Of a stretch of 64,000 nt of DNA, positions 25,100 to 31,261 are shown in pieces. Position numbers and translations under genes: made by a program. How positions within the stretch are numbered: the stretch's first letter is position 1; each line of letters starts with the position of its first letter. The notes under the pieces are model-generated. The model made no database searches and was not told where the DNA came from. It worked only from the letters and a program-made list of their open reading frames with translations. Source of the DNA: VAXT01 sp963698015 (GTDB taxonomy: Bacteria > Actinomycetota > Thermoleophilia > Gaiellales > Gaiellaceae). The stretch is from the NCBI GenBank assembly GCA_963698015.1, contig OY969109.1, positions 930,001-994,000 of the forward strand. The letters are read 5' to 3'.

Positions 25100-25914
25100 C
25101 ACCGCCTTGCCTGCTTCTTCTTCCGCTTCACGCGGCGCGGCTGTGCGGGAGCCGCCGGTTTCTCCTCGGCCGGCTCCGCGGCGCCGTCCTGGCTCTCCGG
25201 CTCGGACTTCGGCGGCGTCCGAGAGGACCGTTTTGGCGGAGGTGTGGCCTTCGGCATCAGCTGCCGCGTGACGACCCCCTGGCCGACGGTCCACAGGTTC
25301 GTCGTCACCCAGTAGATGACGAGCCCGACCGGGAAGTTGACGATCACCGGGACGAACGCGACGGGGAGGATCATCATCATCGTCCGCTGCGTCTTGTCCA
25401 TCGTCGTGGACATGAAGTACGTCGAGGCGAGCTGGCTCCCGACATAGATCGCGAGCAGCAGGTACCCCGACCAGTGCGCGTTCGCGTGGGCCGTGATGTC
25501 CGGAACGAGGCCACCGAACCACGAGAGGCTTCCGGCCGGCGGATGCTTGGAGAACTGGCGCAGCACGAGATAGAGCGCGATGAAGACGGGGAACTGGACG
25601 AGGAGCGGCAGACACGGAGCGGCCGGGTTGACCCGGTTGTCCCGGTAGAACTTCATCAGCTCCTGGTTCCGCTTCTCCTTGTCGTGCTTGTAGCGCTGCT
25701 GGATCGCCTTCATCTCCGGCATGTGCGCCTGCATCGCCTGCATCGAGTGGATCTGCTTGACGGCGAGCGGGACCATCAGCAGCCGCACCATCACGGTCAG
25801 CGCGACGATCGCCCAGGCCCACGGGAGCCCGATCGTCCCGTGCAGCCACTCGAGAATGTTGCGTAGGAGGTCCTCGAGCGGGGTGAGGATGTTCGTGATC
25901 GAGAACAGGATCAC
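25099..25914 (-). CDS. yidC: Membrane protein insertase YidC/OxaI type
   Basis: A 271-residue Gram-positive-type YidC. Five hydrophobic segments are visible (about residues 5-25, 30-50, 95-120, 150-170 and 185-205). The positively charged hairpin QQRYKHDKEKRNQELMKFYRD lies between the second and third, and a long basic tail (RVKRKKKQARR) resembles those that contact ribosomes. GTG 25914 forms a GTGA overlap with the yidD stop, and this choice drops a non-conserved 16-residue leader. It inserts membrane proteins with or without SecYEG. Confidence 0.93.
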   Translation of the reverse strand: MILFSITNILTPLEDLLRNILEWLHGTIGLPWAWAIVALTVMVRLLMVPLAVKQIHSMQAMQAHMPEMKAIQQRYKHDKEKRNQELMKFYRDNRVNPAAPCLPLLVQFPVFIALYLVLRQFSKHPPAGSLSWFGGLVPDITAHANAHWSGYLLLAIYVGSQLASTYFMSTTMDKTQRTMMMILPVAFVPVIVNFPVGLVIYWVTTNLWTVGQGVVTRQLMPKATPPPKRSSRTPPKSEPESQDGAAEPAEEKPAAPAQPRRVKRKKKQARR

Positions 25915-26159
25915 TTGAAGAGCCTCTGCTGCTCGACGTGGTCGACCCCGCCCAGGCTCCACGGGTTACAGCGGAGCAGTCGCCAGCCGGCGAGGATCAC
26001 CCCCCGCACGAGCCCGTAGCGGCGCAGCGCGTCGATCGCGTACTGCGAGCAGGACGGGTGGTACTTGCAGCCGCCGGGGAAGAGAACGCCCAGCGTGTAG
26101 CGGTACGCGTAGACGAGGCCGATCCCGAGATACGAGGGCAGTCGCAGGATCTGACTCAC
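25911..26159 (-). CDS. yidD: Membrane protein insertion efficiency factor YidD
   Basis: An 82-residue peripheral membrane protein that aids YidC-dependent insertion. It has the conserved cysteine cluster CKYHPSCSQYAIDALRRYG and RLLRCNPWSLGGVDHV. The GTG start at 26159 overlaps the rnpA stop, and its own stop overlaps the yidC start, both as GTGA. Length and context are canonical. Confidence 0.94.
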   Translation of the reverse strand: MSQILRLPSYLGIGLVYAYRYTLGVLFPGGCKYHPSCSQYAIDALRRYGLVRGVILAGWRLLRCNPWSLGGVDHVEQQRLFK

Positions 26160-26500
26160 GCTGCAGCTTTCCCGAGCACCTCGTCGACCCGCTCGCCGAG
26201 CCAGTCGAAGCCCTTGTCCTGCGTGCCCTCGACGAGCCCCGGCCGCACGATCAACACGTAGTCGTGCGCCGGCGGAAGCGTCTCGAGCCGCGCGCGCCAG
26301 AGCTCGCGCAACTGGCGCTTGATCTTCGAGCGGACGACCGCGCCCCCGGCTCCCTTCGGCACGGCGATCCCGAGCCGCGGGTCGTCGCCGTCGTCACGGG
26401 GAAACCAGTACAGAACGAGGAACCGCGTCGAGGTCGACCGCCCGTGCCGATAGACGGCGTCGAAGTCCCTGGAGCGGGAGAGGCGGTTCCTACGCTGCAA
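26156..26500 (-). CDS. rnpA: Ribonuclease P protein component RnpA
   Basis: A 114-residue basic protein that helps the RNase P RNA process tRNA 5' ends. The N-terminus QRRNRLSRSRDFDAVYRHG and the RNR-like motif AVVRSKIKRQLRELWR are diagnostic, although the usual RNR triad reads RSK here. I choose TTG 26500, 11 nt after the rpmH stop, because the conserved N-terminus starts there; the frame remains open much further upstream. Ribosome-binding sequence is weak, so coupling to rpmH is likely. Confidence 0.9.
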   Translation of the reverse strand: MQRRNRLSRSRDFDAVYRHGRSTSTRFLVLYWFPRDDGDDPRLGIAVPKGAGGAVVRSKIKRQLRELWRARLETLPPAHDYVLIVRPGLVEGTQDKGFDWLGERVDEVLGKAAA

Positions 26501-26511
26501 GTTGTTGTCGT

Positions 26512-26646
26512 TTAGGCGGAGAGCCGCTTGCGGCCTCGAGCACGGCGTCGCTTCAAGATCACGCGGCCGGCCCGCGTCGACATGCGCGCGCGAAATCCGT
26601 GCCGTCGCTTCCTGCGGCGTACGTTCGGCTGGTAGGTGCGCTTCAC
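26512..26646 (-). CDS. rpmH: 50S ribosomal protein L34
   Basis: A 44-residue, strongly basic protein. It reads KRTYQPNVRRRKRRHGFRAR and then MSTRAGRVILKRRRARGRKR before a short LSA end, which is textbook L34. The start is GTG at 26646 and the stop TAA at 26512-26514. It is the promoter-proximal gene of the rpmH-rnpA-yidD-yidC-khpB-rsmG-parA-parB unit. A TATACT -10-like hexamer on the minus strand at 26704-26709 could drive it. Confidence 0.97.
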   Translation of the reverse strand: MKRTYQPNVRRRKRRHGFRARMSTRAGRVILKRRRARGRKRLSA

Positions 26647-26699
26647 GGTGAAAGGTGAGAGAAAAAGAGGAACGAGCGCCCTTTTCGCACAGGCGTCCG

Positions 26700-26921
26700 G
26701 CCAGTATAGACAAGCCCTCTGTCCCCGCGTTATCCACAGCGCGACGGGTGTTTACAGCTTTGAAAAACCGCTGCGGGGAGGCGGCTAGGGGACGCTAAGC
26801 ATGGCGACCGGATCGTGTTCTCCACACCTGTGGAAAGCCATGTGGAGTGAAATAAAGTCCCTGCAAATTATGGTGTATTTGCCCACGGCGGCCCTCCTTG
26901 TGACCCCTCGGGGACACTGTT
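26700..26921. other. Candidate oriC / dnaA promoter region with DnaA boxes
   Basis: The 275-nt gap between divergent rpmH and dnaA holds a perfect DnaA box TTATCCACA (26730-26738). Near matches are TTCTCCACA (26818-26826), CTTTCCACA on the minus strand (26829-26837) and CACTCCACA on the minus strand (26841-26849). A 14-bp palindrome TCCACACCTGTGGA lies at 26821-26834. An AT-rich stretch unusual for this genome (26849-26880) could be the unwinding element. Box clustering, strand divergence and the rpmH-dnaA position all support an origin and dnaA autoregulatory region. Strand skew was not computed. Confidence 0.65.
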
Positions 26922-28310
26922 ATGCTCGCCACTCCTTCCCCTGATCGAGGAGTTCGCCCGGCGTTGGCGCGCCAGCAAGAGTTGACAGCAGACAGCCTCT
27001 GGACTGAGGTATCCGACCGGCTCAAAGGAGCGCTCAACGAGACGACGTTCGGTACCTGGTTCGGGGATGTCTCAGCCCGGGAGCTGAACGACCGTGCGTT
27101 CGTGCTCTCGGTCCCGAACGACTTCACCAGGGACTGGATCGAGGGGCATTTTCTCGACCTGATCGGCGCCGCTGTTCGCGACGCGACCGGCGACGAGAAG
27201 GAGATCAGCCTCTTCGTCGAGCGCGAGGTCGAGCCGTCGGGCCCGATCGAGGGGGCGCCGGCGGAGACGGCCCGCCGCAGGTTCGAGATGAGCCAGAAGT
27301 ACACGTTCGACTCATTCGTGATCGGCTCGTCGAACAGGTTCGCGCATGCCGCCGCGCTCGCGGTCGCCGAGGCGCCGGCGCAGGCGTACAACCCGCTCTT
27401 CATCTACGGCGGCACGGGCCTCGGGAAGACACACCTCCTGCAGGCGATCGGCCAGTACGTCGGCGCCCATTCGCGCTCGCTCTCGGTGCGCTACATCACG
27501 AGCGAGACGTTCATGAACGACTTCATCAACTCGCTCCGCGACAAGCGGATCGAGGGCTTCAAGCAGCGCTACCGCACGTACGACCTGCTGCTGATCGACG
27601 ACATCCAGTTCCTCGAGCACAAGGAGCGGATCCAGGAGGAGTTCTTCCACACCTTCAACTCGCTCTACGAGGCCGGCCGGCAGATCGTGATCTCCTCCGA
27701 CCGCCCGCCGCGCGAGATCTCGACGCTCGAGGAGCGCCTGCGCTCGCGCTTCGAGTGGGGGCTGATCACGGACATCCAGCCGCCCGATCTCGAGACGCGC
27801 ATCGCCATCCTGCGCAAGAAGGTGAAGACGGACGGCATCCACGTCCCCGATCCACAGGTGCTGACCTTCATCGCCGGCCGTGTGTCGACGAACATCCGCG
27901 AGCTGGAGGGCGCGCTCACGCGGGTCGTCGCCTTCTCGAGCCTGACCGCCCGCCCGATGACCGTCGAGCTCGCCCAGGACGTGCTCAAGGACGTCTTCCC
28001 ACAGGGCGAAGCGCCGGAGGTCTCGATCGAGCGCATCCAGACAGCGGTCTCGGAGCGCTTCGGCCTCTCGATGGAGGAGCTCTGCGGCGACCGGCGCTCG
28101 CAGAACATCGTCTACCCGCGGCAGGTCGCGATGTACCTCTCACGCGAGCTCACGGACGCGTCATTGCCCAAGATCGGTCGCGAGTTCGGCGGGCGCGATC
28201 ACACGACGGTCATCCACGCGACCTCGAAGATCGCCCGCATGATCCGCGAGGACCGCTCTGTCTACAACCTTGTGCAAGAGCTGACCGCAAGGGTCAAGCA
28301 AACCCGGTAG
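26922..28310 (+). CDS. dnaA: Chromosomal replication initiator DnaA
   Basis: A 462-residue AAA+ initiator. Domain I (LWTEVSDRLKGALNETTFGTWF) spans about residues 25-95. Domain III has Walker A GGTGLGKT (163-170) and Walker B LLLIDDIQFL, and domain IV carries the DNA-binding signature GGRDHTTVIHA. I keep ATG 26922; a TTG 42 nt downstream (LARQQELTADSLW) is possible because the first 15 residues are not conserved. It starts the dnaA-dnaN-recF-dciA-gyrB-gyrA run. Confidence 0.97.
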   Translation: MLATPSPDRGVRPALARQQELTADSLWTEVSDRLKGALNETTFGTWFGDVSARELNDRAFVLSVPNDFTRDWIEGHFLDLIGAAVRDATGDEKEISLFVEREVEPSGPIEGAPAETARRRFEMSQKYTFDSFVIGSSNRFAHAAALAVAEAPAQAYNPLFIYGGTGLGKTHLLQAIGQYVGAHSRSLSVRYITSETFMNDFINSLRDKRIEGFKQRYRTYDLLLIDDIQFLEHKERIQEEFFHTFNSLYEAGRQIVISSDRPPREISTLEERLRSRFEWGLITDIQPPDLETRIAILRKKVKTDGIHVPDPQVLTFIAGRVSTNIRELEGALTRVVAFSSLTARPMTVELAQDVLKDVFPQGEAPEVSIERIQTAVSERFGLSMEELCGDRRSQNIVYPRQVAMYLSRELTDASLPKIGREFGGRDHTTVIHATSKIARMIREDRSVYNLVQELTARVKQTR

Positions 28311-28463
28311 ATCTGGGGAAAGGTGGACAGCGCGCCGCGAGACATGTTCAAAACCGCCGCTTCCCCACAGGACACGTCCCCAGGGCAAACCCGCTACCCG
28401 TCTCAGCGAATACCATCGTCCCCAGAGTCCACACTCCCTACTGCTACTACGACCTTCTTTTAA
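28311..28463. other. dnaA-dnaN intergenic region, no gene
   Basis: These 153 nt hold no open frame. TTCCCCACA (28361-28369) is a two-mismatch DnaA box, and the last 13 nt before dnaN are AT-rich (CTTCTTTTAA). Many actinobacteria place oriC here, so part of the origin may extend into this gap, but the box quality is poorer than upstream of dnaA. Confidence 0.4.
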
Positions 28464-29597
28464 ATGACTGACATAGAAACTGCTGTTGGAACGGCCGTGA
28501 AAGTCACGTGCCCCAAGGACGAGCTCACCCGTGCGCTCTCGGTCGTCGGACGAGCGGTCTCGACCCGAGCGAGCGTCCAGGTGCTGAGCGGAGTGCTCCT
28601 GAGTGCCGGCGAAGGACGGCTGCAGTTGGCCGCCACCGACATGGAGCTCTCGCTGCGCCTCTCGGTGGATGCGCAGGTCGAGGGCCAGGGCGCCGTCGTC
28701 GCACCCGGCAGGCTGCTGGTCGATCTTGCGCGGCTGCTGCCGGAGGGCGAAGTGGTGCTCGAGCATCGTCCCGAGCAAGGTGTGCTCGAGATCACCTGTG
28801 GGCCGGCCGCGTACAAACTGAACACGTACAGCGCGGAGGACTTCCCGAAGCTGCCCGACGTCGAAGGAGCGCAGACCTTCACCGTGGACAGCGCCGCCTT
28901 CCTCGAGACCGTGACGAAGGTCGCGCGCGCAGCGTCGCGTGACGAGTCGCGCCCCGTGCTGACCGGAGTCCTCGTCCATTTCGAGGGCTCGAGCCTCGTC
29001 ATGGCCGCGACCGACTCGTACCGGATGTCGGTCAAGGTGACAGAGCTCGAGGAGGCCGCCGGGGCCGAGCTGGAGGCGATCGTCCCGGCCCGCGCGCTGA
29101 CGGAGCTCTCGAGGATCGCGCAGGACGCTGCGGAGCTGCAGATCGGCGTCCAGGAGAATCACGTGGTCTTCGGCACGGGCGACGTCTGGCTGACGACGCG
29201 GCGGATCGACGGGCAGTTCCCGAACCACAAGCAGCTGATCCCCGAGACCTTCGAGCACGAGATCGCGCTGCCCCGCGAGGAGTTCCTCGAGGTCGTGCGG
29301 CGCGCGGCCGTGATGGCGCAGCGGAACTCGCCCCTTCGGCTCCGGTTCGCGGAGGGTGAGGTGACGATCTCGGCGCAGACGCAGGACGTTGGCGAGGCGA
29401 AGGAGTCGCTGCCCGTGCCGTTCTCGGGAGAGCCGCTCGAGATCGGGTTCAATCCGGAGTTCCTGCGGGACGGGCTCGAATCCGTCGATACGGACGAGAT
29501 CGCGCTCCGGCTGATCAGCCCGCTCCGCCCGGGCCTCCTGCGCTCCGAGGACCAGAACTTCTCGTACCTGATCATGCCGATCCGTTTGGCGGGCTAG
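28464..29597 (+). CDS. dnaN: DNA polymerase III beta sliding clamp
   Basis: A 377-residue clamp of three repeated domains, starting at about residues 10, 137 and 258. Recognisable segments are LSGVLLSAGEGRLQLAATD, RPVLTGVLVHFEG and LRFAEGEVTISAQTQDVGEAKE, and it ends with the canonical SYLIMPIRL. ATG 28464 is the only good start. Its stop is followed at once by a TTG that opens a 32-codon frame across a repeated element (29611-29685) before recF. Confidence 0.96.
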   Translation: MTDIETAVGTAVKVTCPKDELTRALSVVGRAVSTRASVQVLSGVLLSAGEGRLQLAATDMELSLRLSVDAQVEGQGAVVAPGRLLVDLARLLPEGEVVLEHRPEQGVLEITCGPAAYKLNTYSAEDFPKLPDVEGAQTFTVDSAAFLETVTKVARAASRDESRPVLTGVLVHFEGSSLVMAATDSYRMSVKVTELEEAAGAELEAIVPARALTELSRIAQDAAELQIGVQENHVVFGTGDVWLTTRRIDGQFPNHKQLIPETFEHEIALPREEFLEVVRRAAVMAQRNSPLRLRFAEGEVTISAQTQDVGEAKESLPVPFSGEPLEIGFNPEFLRDGLESVDTDEIALRLISPLRPGLLRSEDQNFSYLIMPIRLAG

Positions 29598-29610
29598 GTT
29601 GGCTTTCAGT

Positions 29611-29685
29611 GGGTCGACCGGTCATTTCCGACGGACGACCGGGCAAAGCCCACTCGTCCTGAAAACGGCACCGCTAGCGGCGCCT
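29611..29685 (+). repeat. 75-nt structured repeat element, copy A (before recF)
   Basis: Matches positions 43581-43655 at 63 of 75 bases without gaps. Two hairpins are predicted. P1 pairs GGACGA (29633-29638) with TCGTCC (29654-29659), enclosing GGGC-AAA-GCCC. P2 pairs GGCACCGC (29667-29674) with GCGGCGCC (29677-29684), with one A-C mismatch. An alternative pairing CCGGTC/GACCGG would compete with P1. It lies between dnaN and recF. A 32-codon TTG frame (29599-29697) reads through it and ends in TGA overlapping the proposed recF CTG. Confidence 0.7.
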
Positions 29686-29693
29686 CGGGCAGC

Positions 29694-30749
29694 CTGATCG
29701 TTCGGGAAGTCACGCTCCGCGACTACCGCTCCTACGCGTCGCTCGAGCTGGAGCTGTCCCCCGGGCTCGTGCTGGCAGTGGGCCGGAACGGCGCGGGCAA
29801 GACGAACCTGCTTGAGGCGCTCCACGTCGGGACGCAGGGCTTCTCGCCGCGGAGCCGGAACGATGCTCAGCTCGTCCGCTTCGGCGCCGAGGCCGCGAGG
29901 ATCGAGTTGGGTGGGTCGCGGGGCGGCTCTCGACTCGAGATCGAGGTCACGCTGCGCCCCGGCGATGCGAAGAAGGCTCGGGTGAACGGCGCAACCCTGC
30001 GCGCGGCCGAGCAGCTCCGCTCCGAGGTCTCGACGCTCGTGTTCACGCCGGACCGCCTCGTCGTGGTCAAGGGAGGGCCAGCTGCCCGGCGGGCGTACTT
30101 CGACCGCGCTCTGGGGCGCCTCTTCCCGGCCCGTGCAGGTGCGCCGGCCGAATACGGCGCGGCCGTGGCGCAACGGAATGCCGCGCTGCGACGGGTTGCG
30201 ATCGGCGCCTCGTCACGAGACGCCGTCTCGCCGTGGACCCAGCGGGTCGCCGACCTGGGCTCGGCGCTCGTCGAGGCTCGCCGGGAAGCGATCGCGCTTC
30301 TTGCGCCGCGGTTCGCCGAGCGCGCCGAGGAGCTCGGCCTCCCGGGTGGGGAGCTCCGCTACAACGCCGAGCCGCCGACGGCCGAAGCGCTCGAGGCTCG
30401 CCTCGACGACGATCTCGACCGCGGAACCACGGGCCTCGGGCCGCACCTGGACGACGTCGAGCTCCGCGCGGGCGACCGGGATCTTCGCCGCTTCGGCTCG
30501 CAGGGCGAGCAGCGCCTTGCCGTGCTGTCGCTGATCCTGGCCGAAGCTGCGCTCCTGGCCGAGCGCGGCCCCGCGCCGCCGCTCCTTCTCCTCGACGACG
30601 TCCTCTCCGAGCTGGACGAGGGCCGACGGGCGGCGCTTGCCAAGCGGCTAGCCGGGACCGGTCAGACGCTGATCACGGCCACGGCCGCTTCAGCCCTGCC
30701 CGCGGAGCCGGCGCAGCTCGTCGAGGTGACGCCTGGAGCCGCGAGATGA
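29694..30749 (+). CDS. recF: DNA replication and repair protein RecF (probable CTG start)
   Basis: A 351-residue SMC-like ATPase that helps load RecA at gaps. Conserved N-terminal residues IVREVTLRDYRSYASLELEL precede Walker A (VGRNGAGKTNLLEA). FTPDRLVVVKGGPAARRAYFD, the signature RFGSQGEQRLAVLSLILAEA and Walker B LLLLDDVLSELDEGRR follow. An ATG/GTG/TTG search gives GTG 29769, which removes the essential first strand and helix. In frame upstream to the stop at 29595 there is no ATG, GTG or TTG, so CTG 29694 is proposed; it overlaps a TGA as CTGA. No strong Shine-Dalgarno is visible. Its stop overlaps the next start (ATGA). Confidence 0.88.
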   Translation: MIVREVTLRDYRSYASLELELSPGLVLAVGRNGAGKTNLLEALHVGTQGFSPRSRNDAQLVRFGAEAARIELGGSRGGSRLEIEVTLRPGDAKKARVNGATLRAAEQLRSEVSTLVFTPDRLVVVKGGPAARRAYFDRALGRLFPARAGAPAEYGAAVAQRNAALRRVAIGASSRDAVSPWTQRVADLGSALVEARREAIALLAPRFAERAEELGLPGGELRYNAEPPTAEALEARLDDDLDRGTTGLGPHLDDVELRAGDRDLRRFGSQGEQRLAVLSLILAEAALLAERGPAPPLLLLDDVLSELDEGRRAALAKRLAGTGQTLITATAASALPAEPAQLVEVTPGAAR

Positions 30750-31198
30750 AGCCCGATCGCATCGGCGCCGACATTCAGCGCGAGCTCGCCCGCTTCGGGC
30801 CTGCCGAGAGCATGAGCGAGATCGTCCGCGCCTGGCCGGGCGCTGTCGGAGACCAGATCGCGCGCAACGCGTGGCCGGCAAGGCTCGCCCGGGACCGTGC
30901 GCTCCACGTCGCGACGTCCTCGTCGGCCTGGGCGTTCGAGCTCGCGCAGCTCGAGCCGAGGCTGCTCGAGCGTTTGCGAGAGACGCTCGGCGAGACGGCG
31001 CCGGCGGCGCTCCGGTTCGCGCCCGGTAAGCTCCCCGAGCACTCCTCGGAGGAGATCGAGAGCCGTCCGAGGCGGGGTCGAGAACCGACGGCCGAGGAGC
31101 GCGAGCAGGCCGCTGCGCTGGCGGCCGGCATCGAGGATGAGAACCTGCGGAAAGTTGTTGCGAAGGCGGCGCTGGCGAGCCTGTCGAGGCCCGACTGA
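30746..31198 (+). CDS. DciA-like protein (DUF721)
   Basis: A 150-residue protein whose N-terminal domain (about residues 1-90; MSEIVRAWPGAVGDQIARNAWPARL and LHVATSSSAWAFELAQLEPRLLERL) matches DUF721, the family of DciA, the ancestral helicase operator that loads DnaB. The C-terminal third is charged and helical. ATG 30746 overlaps the recF stop by 4 nt. The recF-DUF721-gyrB order is standard in actinobacteria. A helicase-loading role is inferred from the family. Confidence 0.87.
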   Translation: MKPDRIGADIQRELARFGPAESMSEIVRAWPGAVGDQIARNAWPARLARDRALHVATSSSAWAFELAQLEPRLLERLRETLGETAPAALRFAPGKLPEHSSEEIESRPRRGREPTAEEREQAAALAAGIEDENLRKVVAKAALASLSRPD

Positions 31199-31211
31199 CG
31201 GCCGGTGGATC

Positions 31212-31260
31212 TGGTACAGTATGGGTAGCCCAAAAAGGGAAGATTTGCAGGGCTTTTTTT
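31212..31260 (+). promoter_or_regulatory. gyrB leader: promoter-like element, hairpin and T7 tract
   Basis: A TGGTACAGT sequence (31212-31220) resembles an extended -10. Downstream, AGCCC (31227-31231) can pair with GGGCT (31250-31254), followed at once by a run of seven Ts (31254-31260) that ends one base before the gyrB GTG. A competing CCC-AAAAA-GGG hairpin lies inside. This has the form of an attenuator in the leader, and no ordinary Shine-Dalgarno lies at normal spacing. Confidence 0.5.
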
Positions 31261-31261
31261 A

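Noticed and set aside
24422..25849. 475-residue form of KhpB extending through yidC
   Set aside because: The upstream part is the yidC region read in another frame; the Jag_N domain begins at ATG 25099, one base into the yidC stop.
29599..29697. 32-codon TTG frame between dnaN and recF as an independent gene
   Set aside because: Too short and starting on TTG directly after the dnaN stop. Its peptide resembles the fabZ-upstream frame only because both lie in the repeated element. Kept as part of the repeat description, not as a gene.
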